Shown here piece after piece: positions 7,655 through 14,827 of a stretch of DNA of 62,106 nucleotides (within the stretch, counting starts at the first letter, position 1; each line of letters opens with the position of its first letter). A program made the translations under genes and the position numbers. The DNA lies in IMG/VR virus record IMGVR_UViG_3300026530_000001, positions 1-62,106 of that record. One strand, 5' to 3'. The notes under the pieces are model-generated. The model searched no databases. It was not told the DNA's origin and saw nothing but the letters and a program-made list of their open reading frames with translations. This DNA is from a virus.

Positions 7655-8098
7655 GTGAAACTTACCAGCGAAACAACCACGAACGAAGAAACCTTCAGAT
7701 TCACGCTTGACCTCAACGACGAGGGCGAGATTACCGAAGCCACTCAGATTACCTATCACTGCCGCGCTTGCGGCGAGGAAGTCTCCGGCCCGAACGATAT
7801 AGAGGTTGCGGCCTGTGACGAACACCCCGACGCGATTATTGACAGCGTAATCAGTAAGGTCGAGCTGGTTGACACGCCCACCGCGATTGGCGACGAATCC
7901 GACACGGACGTTGTTTTGTTCACTTACGATAGCGCAACACTTGCGGGTTCCTTTGGCTTGCAGGTGCGCGACGAAGACGGCGGGTTGAAAGCGATTTGCG
8001 ACCTTGACGGCGAGACGATTTCCAGCAAGACCTCGTTTATTATTCCTGACAAGGTTCCTGCGAAGATCGCAGAGTACGCGCAAGCGATTTGCAGTTAA
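7655..8098 (+). CDS. Acidic zinc-knuckle protein under a strong promoter
   Basis: 147 residues, strongly acidic, with CRACG at about 37-41 and a later Cys (AACDEH), suggesting a zinc-binding knuckle inside a beta-rich protein. It starts with GTG after AAAGGGAGAT. It is the first gene behind the best promoter of the left half, so it is probably made at high level. A 345-codon open frame on the opposite strand has no start context and is taken as a shadow. Function unknown. Confidence 0.68.
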   Translation: MKLTSETTTNEETFRFTLDLNDEGEITEATQITYHCRACGEEVSGPNDIEVAACDEHPDAIIDSVISKVELVDTPTAIGDESDTDVVLFTYDSATLAGSFGLQVRDEDGGLKAICDLDGETISSKTSFIIPDKVPAKIAEYAQAICS

Positions 8099-8104
8099 TC
8101 TTAT

Positions 8105-8165
8105 CCCCGTCCCAAGTCTCCAACGCGAATGCGTGAGCGGCACGGGCCGCTCGCTTGGGACGGGG
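8105..8165 (+). other. Nested long hairpin between genes
   Basis: CCCCGTCCCAAG (8105-8116) is a perfect 12-base inverted match to CTTGGGACGGGG (8154-8165). Inside it, GAGCGG (8135-8140) pairs with CCGCTC (8147-8152). The structure fills most of the gap between the acidic protein and the transposase-like gene and ends 11 bases before the latter's GGAGG site. No T-run follows, so it is not a classic terminator. It could be an mRNA-stabilising or processing structure. Confidence 0.6.
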
Positions 8166-8185
8166 GCCAACCTTCGGAGGTCGTC

Positions 8186-8560
8186 GTGAGCAAAAGCACA
8201 ATCAGCACTTTCCAACTTTTCGAGCGGTTCCCGAATCAGGAGGCCGCTCGCGTTTATCTTGAGAGCCGTCTGTGGCCCGACGGTGTTCGCTGTCCGTGGT
8301 GCAAAGGCAGCGAGCGCATCACCATTCGTAAGGACGGATTCTATTCCTGCAATCCCTGTGGCAAAGCTAAGTTCACGGTTCGCACCGGCACGATATTCGA
8401 GCGCAGCCACGTTCCTCTGCACAAGTGGGTTTACGCGATGTACCTGCTCGTCACGGCGCGGAAGGGCATTAGCTCGCTGCAACTGGGCAAAGAGATCGGA
8501 ATCACTCAAAAGTCGGCGTGGTTCATGCTTCAACGATTGCGCGAGGCGTGTGCGCCATGA
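8186..8560 (+). CDS. IS1595-type transposase N-terminal domain, stand-alone
   Basis: 124 residues that match the start of IS1595/ISXO2-family transposases: FERFPNQEAARVYLESRLWP, a zinc ribbon (CPWC ... CNPC at about 33-36 and 52-55), then the conserved helix-turn-helix ending SAWFMLQRLREA. A full transposase would continue for about 170 more residues with a DDE nuclease; here the frame stops cleanly after EACAP. No terminal inverted repeats or DDE remnant are visible nearby. It has a good GGAGG site and GTG start, and its stop overlaps the next ATG as ATGA, so it looks like a used DNA-binding gene rather than debris. Confidence 0.72.
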   Translation: MSKSTISTFQLFERFPNQEAARVYLESRLWPDGVRCPWCKGSERITIRKDGFYSCNPCGKAKFTVRTGTIFERSHVPLHKWVYAMYLLVTARKGISSLQLGKEIGITQKSAWFMLQRLREACAP

Positions 8561-8703
8561 AGGACGAAGCCAAGCTGCATCAGATCGTGGATATAGTTCT
8601 CGCCTATCGCCCGGCGTCGAAAGGAAAGCCGCCGCGCAAGCCGAAGCCGCGCAAGAAACCTGCGAAGAAGAAAAGCAAAGAAACGACAGCGGAAAGCTCG
8701 TAA
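8557..8703 (+). CDS. Lys/Pro-rich basic small protein
   Basis: 48 residues: a short helix (residues 1-18) followed by a disordered tail of repeated KPKPRKK-like units, typical of nucleic-acid-binding tails. The ATGA overlap couples it to the transposase-derived domain upstream, so the two products may act together. It could be a tail split off from a longer fusion. No family recognised. Confidence 0.5.
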   Translation: MKDEAKLHQIVDIVLAYRPASKGKPPRKPKPRKKPAKKKSKETTAESS

Positions 8704-8705
8704 TC

Positions 8706-8879
8706 TCAACTTATAGCGTTTTCAAATCGCATCTCAATATCTTCCCGAGCATCACGCCTCAGCTTATCCAGATGTGCGAAATGATGAGGTTTGCATCGAA
8801 CGAATGGAGACTTAACCATTCGCGTGCAATCTAAGCACTTCGCTTTCGTTCGCTTCTGTTTCGGGCTACGTTGTTTCAT
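8706..8879 (-). CDS. Small zinc-finger-like protein
   Basis: 57 residues with a basic N-terminus, then Cys15, Cys18, Cys29 and His32/His33 (CLDC ... CKPHH), a plausible zinc finger followed by a charged helix. It starts at ATG with a weak AAGGGTAAG site. It converges on the Lys/Pro-rich gene, with 2 bases between the stops. The ligand spacing supports a real gene, but it borders a long region of RNA-like structure. Confidence 0.45.
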   Translation of the reverse strand: MKQRSPKQKRTKAKCLDCTRMVKSPFVRCKPHHFAHLDKLRRDAREDIEMRFENAIS

Positions 8880-8884
8880 CGCTT

Positions 8885-9600
8885 ACCCTTACCGCTTAGT
8901 TGGTGAACGGTGGACACACTGAGACCTACCTGCGTGGTCTCAGGAATACCGCTCAGTATGGAGCCACGGAGTTGTTTCCTGACGGGTTCTCTCAGCGGTG
9001 TAGACGCTTATTGTTCTTCACGTCCGGTCCGAATGATTTAACGTGCCTGTCCTGAGACGCGGGGCCGAATCTCTACTGACTGTTTATGCGCCCACAGAAT
9101 GAACCACGGCGGCTTAGAACTATGGCGTCAGCGAGCTTTTCGGCTTCGTATGCCGTAAGCGCTACCTTGACACGGTGATTAGTGGATTCGTAACTGGCTG
9201 GATAATCAGGCAGGGAATCCATTCTTTCAAACAACAATCACGAAATCAGGGTAGGCCAGAGTTGGACTTCGGCGTTAGACCAGTCGCTCCCAATCGCGAT
9301 GTTCAGTTGCTCGTCCCGCAGATGTTTCGGCCTTCTGAAGGAAAAGATTTGAAGTGCAAGGTGGTTGATAGTAAAGGTCGCGACGTGCGCCTTCATCTCC
9401 AACATATCATGGTACGCTTCCGGTAACACTTCAGGATTTGGTGTGATGTCTACCGCCTGAGCGCTGTAGCGCTGATCCTTCTTCTCATTACACTTGTACG
9501 AAGTCCGGTTGGCTCAAAAGTCAGCGCAGCGCATGGCCTCTGCTGTCATCGGGAAGCCCGTCGAAATTAAAGAGAACTGGGCGAATAGAATCAAGCCGTA
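8885..9600 (+). ncRNA. Candidate large structured RNA upstream of tRNA-Pro
   Basis: About 720 bases without a convincing gene on either strand but full of hairpins. CTGAGACC/GGTCTCAG (8919-8926/8936-8943) is perfect. ATACCGCT (8946-8953) pairs with AGCGGTGT (8994-9001) with one T-G wobble that favours the plus strand. At 9364-9403, GTTG, AAGG and CGC pair with GCG, CCTT and CAAC in one stem. At 9445-9550, GATG, GCC, GCGCT and GCGCTGA pair in order with TCAGCGC, AGCGC, GGC and CATC around a hairpin-bearing loop. The run ends beside a tRNA on the same strand. Large phage RNAs of the GOLLD and ROOL classes are known from such tRNA-neighbouring sites, but membership is not shown here. Confidence 0.55.
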
Positions 9601-9603
9601 AAT

Positions 9604-9680
9604 CGGGAAGTAGCGCAGTCAGGCAGCGCACTTGCCTTGGGAGCAAGGGGTCGAAGGTTCAAATCCTTCCTTCCCGACCA
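9604..9680 (+). tRNA. tRNA-Pro(UGG)
   Basis: The full cloverleaf can be drawn: acceptor CGGGAAG (9604-9610) with CTTCCCG, anticodon stem CTTGC/GCAAG with loop CTTGGGA giving anticodon TGG, and T-arm GAAGG-TTCAAAT-CCTTC. The discriminator is A and the CCA end is encoded. Phage tRNAs usually supplement host decoding or replace cleaved host tRNAs. It is flanked by hairpin-rich DNA on both sides. Confidence 0.95.
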
Positions 9681-9684
9681 GATT

Positions 9685-9753
9685 GACGCTTACGGCGTCT
9701 AATGCACGTCGGTGCTAAGGCCATCAGGGAAACTTGGTGGCCTGACGTGTTTT
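9685..9753 (+). terminator. Hairpins after tRNA-Pro ending in a terminator-like stem
   Basis: Five bases after the tRNA is a hairpin GACGC-TTACG-GCGTC (9685-9699). A larger stem follows: CACGTC (9705-9710) pairs with GACGTG (9744-9749), and AGGCCATCA (9718-9726) pairs with TGGTGGCCT (9735-9743) with one T-G wobble. TGTTTTC comes next. This could terminate the transcript carrying the structured RNA and tRNA, or be the 3' domain of the same RNA. Confidence 0.5.
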
Positions 9754-9766
9754 CACCTTCCCCGCC

Positions 9767-9777
9767 AACGTAAATCC
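9767..9777 (+). promoter_or_regulatory. AACGTAAATCC motif, copy 1
   Basis: Exact 11-base motif also found at 25923-25933 and 37310-37320, always on the plus strand in a gap ahead of a late gene set. Here it starts 36 bases before the endolysin ATG. A late promoter element or other regulator-binding site is the simplest idea; see findings. Confidence 0.45.
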
Positions 9778-9802
9778 TGAGTCCCGCCTATTCTGAAGGG
9801 AC

Positions 9803-10423
9803 ATGGCATGGCGTCTAGCGAAATCTCTAATCCAACTGCGCACTCAACTAAACGAGCAGTATCCGAATCGTGACCGAGTGAGCGACGGAAGTATTGGCGA
9901 CGCTGCCCACCAGGCGCGCAAGAGTGACCACGACCCAAATAGCGCCGGAGTCGTGACAGCTATCGACATCACGCATGACCCGAGACATCTCGACGGTAAG
10001 GTTCTCAGCCGCCAGTTAATCAAAGACTCACGAGTCAAATACGTCATTTTCTCAGGCAAAATCTACCGCAGCTATAAGCCTCAGATGGATTGGGCTGTAT
10101 ATACGGGTCCGAATGCCCACGAGCATCACGTTCACGTCTCGGTGCTCGGAGACGCAAGCAAGTACGACGATGCGGCGCCGTGGGATCTGGGTTCAACGCC
10201 TGCCCTTACGGGAGGGCAAGTTACACGCCCGATTCTGAAACATGGCGACCGTGGGCCGGACGTAGTGGAGTTACAGGCAGCTCTGGGGATGCCGACTGAG
10301 ACGATTGATGGCGTCTTCGGAAACAACACGGAGCATGCGGTGCGAGAGTTTCAGTCTGCGAACCATCTTAGGATTGATGGGATTTTCGGGCCTAAGTGCT
10401 GGGCCGCGATGCTGAAAAAATAA
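9803..10423 (+). CDS. Endolysin: metallopeptidase domain plus peptidoglycan-binding domain
   Basis: 206 residues. The N-terminal domain resembles the D,D-/L,D-peptidase-like (M15-type) fold in phage lysins: SDHD at 41-44, AID at 53-55 and HVHVS at 109-113 supply the expected zinc ligands. The C-terminal 65 residues are a PG_binding_1 domain (GDRGPDVVELQAALG ... IDGVFGNNTEHAVREFQ). It would cut cell-wall peptide cross-links at lysis. The start follows GAAGGG. It heads the lysis block, with a holin-like gene 12 bases downstream. Confidence 0.85.
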   Translation: MAWRLAKSLIQLRTQLNEQYPNRDRVSDGSIGDAAHQARKSDHDPNSAGVVTAIDITHDPRHLDGKVLSRQLIKDSRVKYVIFSGKIYRSYKPQMDWAVYTGPNAHEHHVHVSVLGDASKYDDAAPWDLGSTPALTGGQVTRPILKHGDRGPDVVELQAALGMPTETIDGVFGNNTEHAVREFQSANHLRIDGIFGPKCWAAMLKK

Positions 10424-10435
10424 AGGGGAATTTTT

Positions 10436-10726
10436 ATGGACACATCGACATCTGAATTAGTAAAGAACGCGGCCGGATCGTTTGTGCGCTGGATGCTGGT
10501 ATTGATTGCCGGAATTCTGGTGAAGAAAGGCATCATCACCAATGCTCAGGGCGAAACCTACGTTGCGACGGCGTTGCCGGTAGCGATAGGCGGTGTGATG
10601 GCCCTTATCGCGCTTGGATGGTCGCTCTATCAAAAGAAACTGGCGAACAAGAAGATCGACGTGGCGTTGACGTTACCCGCTGGCGCGAATCGCACCGTGC
10701 TTGAGAACAAGGTCGCAAGTCAGTAA
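10436..10726 (+). CDS. Holin-like membrane protein
   Basis: 96 residues with two hydrophobic segments (about 17-34 and 46-65) separated by a short polar turn, and a charged C-terminal tail. Size, topology and position straight after the endolysin fit a class II holin that opens the inner membrane for the lysin. AAGGGG lies upstream. Its stop overlaps the next ATG (TAATG). The assignment rests on topology and context. Confidence 0.7.
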   Translation: MDTSTSELVKNAAGSFVRWMLVLIAGILVKKGIITNAQGETYVATALPVAIGGVMALIALGWSLYQKKLANKKIDVALTLPAGANRTVLENKVASQ

Positions 10727-11082
10727 TGGAGACGATCCTTCGATGGGTTGCGCGATGGCTCGCCGCCATTCTAAACAAATATGGCGATCCGCAACTTCAA
10801 GCGAAGCTCGACAAGTACAAGGCTGATGCTGCGGCGCTATCGCAAAAGGTCAAAGAGGCCCAGGAAGCCGCAGTAGAATCAGCTCTCGAATACGACAACT
10901 CGGTAAAAAGTCGCACTGAATGGGAGAAGCTACTAAGAGAGTCTCGAGCGAAAGAGGATGCTCTAGAGCAGCAGTTGAGGTCCAGTCAGGATCGAGTCAA
11001 CCAGATTACCAATGAGGCGTCGAATCTCAAGAAAGCTATTGATTCTCGGTCTGATGCTGACGTGCTACGCGACCGGCTCTAA
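10726..11082 (+). CDS. Inner-membrane spanin-like coiled-coil protein
   Basis: 118 residues. A short hydrophobic or amphipathic N-terminus (WVARWLAAIL) is followed by a long coiled coil to the C-terminus, as in i-spanins (Rz type). The next gene starts inside its last 71 bases in another frame and encodes a signal-peptide protein, matching the overlapping Rz/Rz1 arrangement. The N-terminal segment is weak for a membrane anchor, so a cytoplasmic coiled-coil protein remains possible. Confidence 0.5.
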   Translation: METILRWVARWLAAILNKYGDPQLQAKLDKYKADAAALSQKVKEAQEAAVESALEYDNSVKSRTEWEKLLRESRAKEDALEQQLRSSQDRVNQITNEASNLKKAIDSRSDADVLRDRL

Positions 11083-11554
11083 GGCGCAAGCGGTTCGCGT
11101 GGTCGAAGCGTTGCCCGATGATTCGTTCATCGTTGAGATAAACGGCAAAGAGTATCGGGCCCTGAATGCCGATAAGGTTCGGGAGATCCAGAAGCAGAAG
11201 ATCGATCTTGATGCGGCCCAAAAGTTCAACGCGGAAAAGGATTCGCAAATTGCGACACTCAATCGCATGGTTCTTGTCCAGACAGAAAATGCGGAATTGC
11301 AGAAGCGGATCGCCGACTCATTCAAGGCTGATTTTGAACGCTCGCAGGTTGATTCAAAACGGAACTTTTCCCTGTTCATGAGCGAGCGAGATTTAAGAAT
11401 CGAGGGGCAGCAATTCATCCCGAAGGGCAACGCACACGGTTTCTGGGGAAAGACGCTGGACTTTCTCAATTCACAGGCGGGACAGGTCGGATTCAAATTT
11501 GTCCCGCCATTGGCGACGGCGGTGAGGGTATTCACTGCGAGGTGTCCGCAATGA
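11012..11554 (+). CDS. Exported coiled-coil protein, possible outer spanin partner
   Basis: 180 residues with a signal sequence: basic MRRRISRK, hydrophobic LLILGLMLTC, then a cleavage-like region around GSKAQ. Cys18 in LMLTC could be a lipobox, but Thr at -1 is unusual. The rest is charged and helical, with a hydrophobic patch near the C-terminus. The start lies within the preceding coiled-coil gene, as in spanin pairs. It is longer than known o-spanins (about 60-120 residues), so the role is tentative. Confidence 0.5.
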   Translation: MRRRISRKLLILGLMLTCYATGSKAQAVRVVEALPDDSFIVEINGKEYRALNADKVREIQKQKIDLDAAQKFNAEKDSQIATLNRMVLVQTENAELQKRIADSFKADFERSQVDSKRNFSLFMSERDLRIEGQQFIPKGNAHGFWGKTLDFLNSQAGQVGFKFVPPLATAVRVFTARCPQ

Positions 11555-11727
11555 TCGACGTTCACAGACTCAGAACACTCAACGAGGACATCGAAAAGTT
11601 CACGATCGAAGTCTGTGAAGGATTGTCACCCGCTGCTACTGCTGACCTCTTAGAAGCTGAAACTGTGTTCAAAGAGAAGTTGGCTGATGCAATTCTTTTG
11701 ACGACGAAACAGGATCAAGCGGAATAG
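11551..11727 (+). CDS. Small helical protein
   Basis: 58 residues, wholly helical by composition, coupled by ATGA to the exported coiled-coil protein. It sits within the lysis block between two membrane or exported proteins. No family recognised; a lysis-timing partner would be speculation. Confidence 0.55.
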   Translation: MIDVHRLRTLNEDIEKFTIEVCEGLSPAATADLLEAETVFKEKLADAILLTTKQDQAE

Positions 11728-11733
11728 AAATGA

Positions 11734-12153
11734 ATGTACTCCCGACTCCGAAAGTTCTTTGAAAGACAGGCAGTCGTCCCGTTCGAGACCATGCTTGCGT
11801 TTTGGTTCAGCTATGCAGCTATCGTAGCTATGGCGCATTTTGGGATTACCGTTAGTCCTCTTGCCAAGCTGATCGGGCCAAAGCTCGCAATAGGCTGTTA
11901 TTTGACTTATTTAGTAGCTGGACAGGCGTTGTATTTTGGGATCGGGCTCAGACGGGCCGACATAGAAGGGTTTGGGCTAATTCTACTGATCACGTTTCTA
12001 ATTGTGGTGACGATAGCAAACAGCTACTTCTTTGGCCTGACCGCGATGGCTGTTAATAGCTACGTGCTGAACGGCGCATTCGTATTTGCCTGCATGATCA
12101 GATTGAGAATGATTTGGAGGGGTCAACAAGCGCTTAACAATGGCACGTCATGA
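11734..12153 (+). CDS. Integral membrane protein, four segments
   Basis: 139 residues with about four hydrophobic helices (near 20-38, 48-68, 80-100 and 104-125). There is no export signal apart from the helices. It overlaps the next gene through ATGA. It may be a second holin or antiholin-type protein, or an unrelated inner-membrane protein; the sequence gives no motif to decide. Confidence 0.6.
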   Translation: MYSRLRKFFERQAVVPFETMLAFWFSYAAIVAMAHFGITVSPLAKLIGPKLAIGCYLTYLVAGQALYFGIGLRRADIEGFGLILLITFLIVVTIANSYFFGLTAMAVNSYVLNGAFVFACMIRLRMIWRGQQALNNGTS

Positions 12154-12413
12154 TCAGTCGCGAAGTCATAATCACGAGCATTACAGTTGTCGGTGGTGGT
12201 GGCTTGCTTACCGCGATCGTGGCGCTATTAAAATTCAGGCCGGAAGCCGGTCAGATCATGGTCACGACAGCCCAGGGAGTCGTAATTGTTCAAACCGGAG
12301 TAATAGAGACCTTACGAACTGAGATGGAGCGCCTTAGTGATGAACTTGCAGAGTTGAGAACGGAAAACGCGACGCTGAGAGCGCGCATCCACGAGCTTGA
12401 GGCTAAACCATGA
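12150..12413 (+). CDS. Membrane-anchored coiled-coil protein
   Basis: 87 residues: a hydrophobic segment at about 5-28 (with GGGG), a short linker, then a leucine-heptad coiled coil at about 55-85. It is coupled to the upstream membrane protein through ATGA. The arrangement again resembles an i-spanin, so this block may hold more than one candidate spanin. Confidence 0.55.
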   Translation: MISREVIITSITVVGGGGLLTAIVALLKFRPEAGQIMVTTAQGVVIVQTGVIETLRTEMERLSDELAELRTENATLRARIHELEAKP

Positions 12414-12445
12414 AGCCAGAGTATTTGAAAGATTGAGAGAGAGGC

Positions 12446-12471
12446 GGCTGGAAGCCCGCAAGCCTCCAGCC
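12446..12471 (+). other. GC-rich hairpin in a 206-bp gap
   Basis: GGCTGGA (12446-12452) pairs with TCCAGCC (12465-12471). A second inverted repeat, CCCGG/CCGGG, lies just downstream in the same gap. No T-run follows. Function unknown; possibly a processing or stabilising structure. Confidence 0.4.
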
Positions 12472-12619
12472 AGCCGCAACGCACCCGGCCAACTTGTGAC
12501 GGCTAACCGGGAACGTGCGGACGCAAGATAACCAATCCCCGCGAATGGGAGCAAAGAAAAACAGGGAATAATTACCAGATGACAACCCAACGTCTGTTTC
12601 CTGATTTCAAGATGAGCGC

Positions 12620-13084
12620 ATGAAAACGAATGCGAATGTACTTCACGGAACCCAGTGGGCGGCAACGCCGAGCGATAACGAAACCGGGCAAAGGTTGCCA
12701 AAATCGCAGCAAAGCCTACTTGGGAGAATTGCATCGAAGTTTCGATGGGAGGCGCTTATCGTGAGCGGGCGTGAGGTCAAGGGGTTTGTAGTAACGCCAG
12801 CTATGGCGGTAACGATCTGCGTCGTGCTTCTGACTACGTTCCTTGGCGCACTCGGATGGGCCTACAAATCCAGCACAGCAGATTCGCGCGAGACCAGGGA
12901 CTCCGTGATTCGCATGGAGACATTGCTGAATGAGCGCACCCGTAATTTCGAGCGTCAGCAGGACAAGGCAGAGGCGGATCTGAAAGACGAACGCAATCTC
13001 GCTAAACTACAGCGCGACAACCAAGACAAGAAATTAACCCAGATGGAATATGCCCTTAAATCGAAGGGCATTCATTTCGAATAA
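12620..13084 (+). CDS. Single-pass membrane protein with C-terminal coiled coil
   Basis: 154 residues. A polar N-terminal part (1-55) is followed by a clear membrane helix (about 57-78, TPAMAVTICVVLLTTFLGAL) and a charged coiled coil to the end. This gives a type II-like protein with its coiled coil outside the inner membrane, similar to a third spanin-like or lysis-associated protein. No catalytic motif. Confidence 0.55.
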   Translation: MKTNANVLHGTQWAATPSDNETGQRLPKSQQSLLGRIASKFRWEALIVSGREVKGFVVTPAMAVTICVVLLTTFLGALGWAYKSSTADSRETRDSVIRMETLLNERTRNFERQQDKAEADLKDERNLAKLQRDNQDKKLTQMEYALKSKGIHFE

Positions 13085-13097
13085 GGAGAATCCCCCG

Positions 13098-13349
13098 ATG
13101 GCAAATGGTGGAACTGAACCCTGTCCGGCCTGTGAAGAAAAGGTAATTCAAAACGGCGACGTGGCAGCGCGAGTTTTGGATGTGGTATGTGAGGCTATCG
13201 AGCGACATCTGGCAAACAACGGTACGTTTCCACATCCACTCAAACTGGTTGAGATGGCTAACAAGCTTGAGGACGACGCCTTCGCGTTTCAGAAGGAAGT
13301 TCTGAGCCAGATCGGATTCAAAGGGCCGTGGCCGAAGTCGATGGCCTAG
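13098..13349 (+). CDS. Small CxxC protein
   Basis: 83 residues with CPAC at 9-12 and a second Cys at 31, then a helical body. The start follows AAGGAGAA. It lies between membrane-protein genes just before the internal virion genes. No family recognised. Confidence 0.58.
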   Translation: MANGGTEPCPACEEKVIQNGDVAARVLDVVCEAIERHLANNGTFPHPLKLVEMANKLEDDAFAFQKEVLSQIGFKGPWPKSMA

Positions 13350-13394
13350 GCGGGGCGGGCCAGCGGCCTAGTGCTTTGTGAGAAGGGAGAAAGC

Positions 13395-13553
13395 ATGATT
13401 GCATTTCTATCACTCATTGTTTGCGTCATTGGATTGATAATCTACTTGGCGACAAACGGAAAACTGTCTGACGTTGGGCGGATTATGTTCGGGGCTGGGC
13501 TTCTCGCCTTCTTACTCGGATCGGCTGAGAAGATGGTTACGCTGCTTCGGTAA
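13395..13553 (+). CDS. Micro membrane protein, two segments
   Basis: 52 residues, almost entirely two hydrophobic helices (2-20 and 30-45) with a small polar turn (TNGKLSDVGR). The start follows AGAAGGGAGAAAG. It ends 5 bases before the first large virion gene. Possibly a holin-like or superinfection-related peptide; no evidence decides. Confidence 0.55.
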   Translation: MIAFLSLIVCVIGLIIYLATNGKLSDVGRIMFGAGLLAFLLGSAEKMVTLLR

Positions 13554-13558
13554 AGACG

Positions 13559-14824
13559 ATGGCATTTCTAACAAGACGCAAGCCGTGGGACGAGACTTTA
13601 CCGGACGGTCGAAACGTCTATGAGGCTGTGCGTGATCTATCTCGCCATCGCGACGAGCACCCAGTTGAGACGACGATACTTCCACCGATTAACACTCCAC
13701 TAATGCGCCAGCCGATTGAGACGCCGGCCGCCATAGTTCCTAGTGAGCCTGATTACGCTCCCGTTCTTAGTCGCCCACAACCCGTACTATCTCAGATGGC
13801 CCCCCCTCCTGTGATGATGCTCGAACGAGGCGGGCACGCAGTGAGCGCGACAGGAGGGATCGATCCGTTGGAAGCGGATCAAACACTCTTGAGGACGCAG
13901 CAAGCCGAGATTCCGCAACGTGAATCAAAGAAGCAAGTTTTGTTGAGAACTTTGGGCGGGTTAGTTTTTGGTGGCGTGCCGGGGGCTATCGGGACTCTTG
14001 CCACTGACCTGTCAGATCGGAGGGCACTGGACCGAGGACGAATCAATCAAAATATTGCGAGGACGCAGGGACAGATCAATCAAGGCATTCTAAGCCGGAG
14101 GGCTGCAACACAAGACGACTTGATTCGTTCTCAGATTCAAGAGAACCAGGCCCAGGCTTATGGAGCGTTGTCGCGAGCGAATCAACCTCCGAAATCAGAT
14201 TCTAAGTTTATCGAGCGTGGTGATGGGGTTTACGAAGTTTCCACTGCTTACCCTGACGGTCGGAAGGTGGGTAGCATCCCGCCAGAGGCGAAGACGAAGA
14301 ATGCAAACCCAACACGATATTTTGAACGCCCTGAAGGTGTTTACGGAATTAACGATGCACATCCTGAAGGCTTCAAAGTAGAGGGTGTTCCGGGTACGCC
14401 GGTTCCGAGTCTCACGCCTTATCAAACCGAGCAACTTAACCGAGAGGATGCAATACGCGGGAGTAAAGGTGAAGCACTCCGACAACAATCAGCAAGCGCG
14501 CGATCATTAGGCGACGCCCTGGACAAGCAACTCCGCGATGCTGGCGGTCTTTATGAACAGAGAGCGCAAGTTCAGACCGCGCTGGGCCGAGAAGGCGACG
14601 TAACCACGCCTGAGCAGAGAGTTGCCCACAGTACCTTAATGACTCAGCTATCCGCGTTGAATTCTCGCATTGCCCAGATCGAGCAAGGCCGAAACATTCA
14701 CTATTCACAAGCAGATAAACTGCGAGGGCAGGCCGCTGAATTCAATTCGTTGCCACAAACGCGCGGAAGTAAGTATGTAGCACCGAAAGTAAGCGCAGAT
14801 CGACTGCGAGAGCTTATGCAGTGA
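13559..14824 (+). CDS. Putative internal (ejected) virion protein
   Basis: 421 residues. The protein is Gln/Ala/Arg-rich with a glycine-zipper-like hydrophobic patch (LGGLVFGGVPGAIGTLA, about 130-147). A degenerate repeat appears in the middle (ERGDGVYEVSTAYPDGRKV and ERPEGVYGINDAHPEGFKV), with a coiled coil afterwards. This composition and its place directly before the transglycosylase-bearing protein fit ejection proteins of short-tailed phages. The assignment is by context and composition. Confidence 0.55.
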   Translation: MAFLTRRKPWDETLPDGRNVYEAVRDLSRHRDEHPVETTILPPINTPLMRQPIETPAAIVPSEPDYAPVLSRPQPVLSQMAPPPVMMLERGGHAVSATGGIDPLEADQTLLRTQQAEIPQRESKKQVLLRTLGGLVFGGVPGAIGTLATDLSDRRALDRGRINQNIARTQGQINQGILSRRAATQDDLIRSQIQENQAQAYGALSRANQPPKSDSKFIERGDGVYEVSTAYPDGRKVGSIPPEAKTKNANPTRYFERPEGVYGINDAHPEGFKVEGVPGTPVPSLTPYQTEQLNREDAIRGSKGEALRQQSASARSLGDALDKQLRDAGGLYEQRAQVQTALGREGDVTTPEQRVAHSTLMTQLSALNSRIAQIEQGRNIHYSQADKLRGQAAEFNSLPQTRGSKYVAPKVSADRLRELMQ

Positions 14825-14827
14825 AAC

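Noticed and set aside
7496-8533. 345-codon minus-strand frame opposite 7655-8560
   Set aside because: It has no start context, spans a strong plus-strand promoter and a long hairpin, and lies antisense to two genes with good ribosome sites.
9175-9429. Two short open frames (83 and 63 codons) on opposite strands in the structured RNA region
   Set aside because: Both are short, have no ribosome sites and no family pattern, and overlap each other and predicted hairpins.
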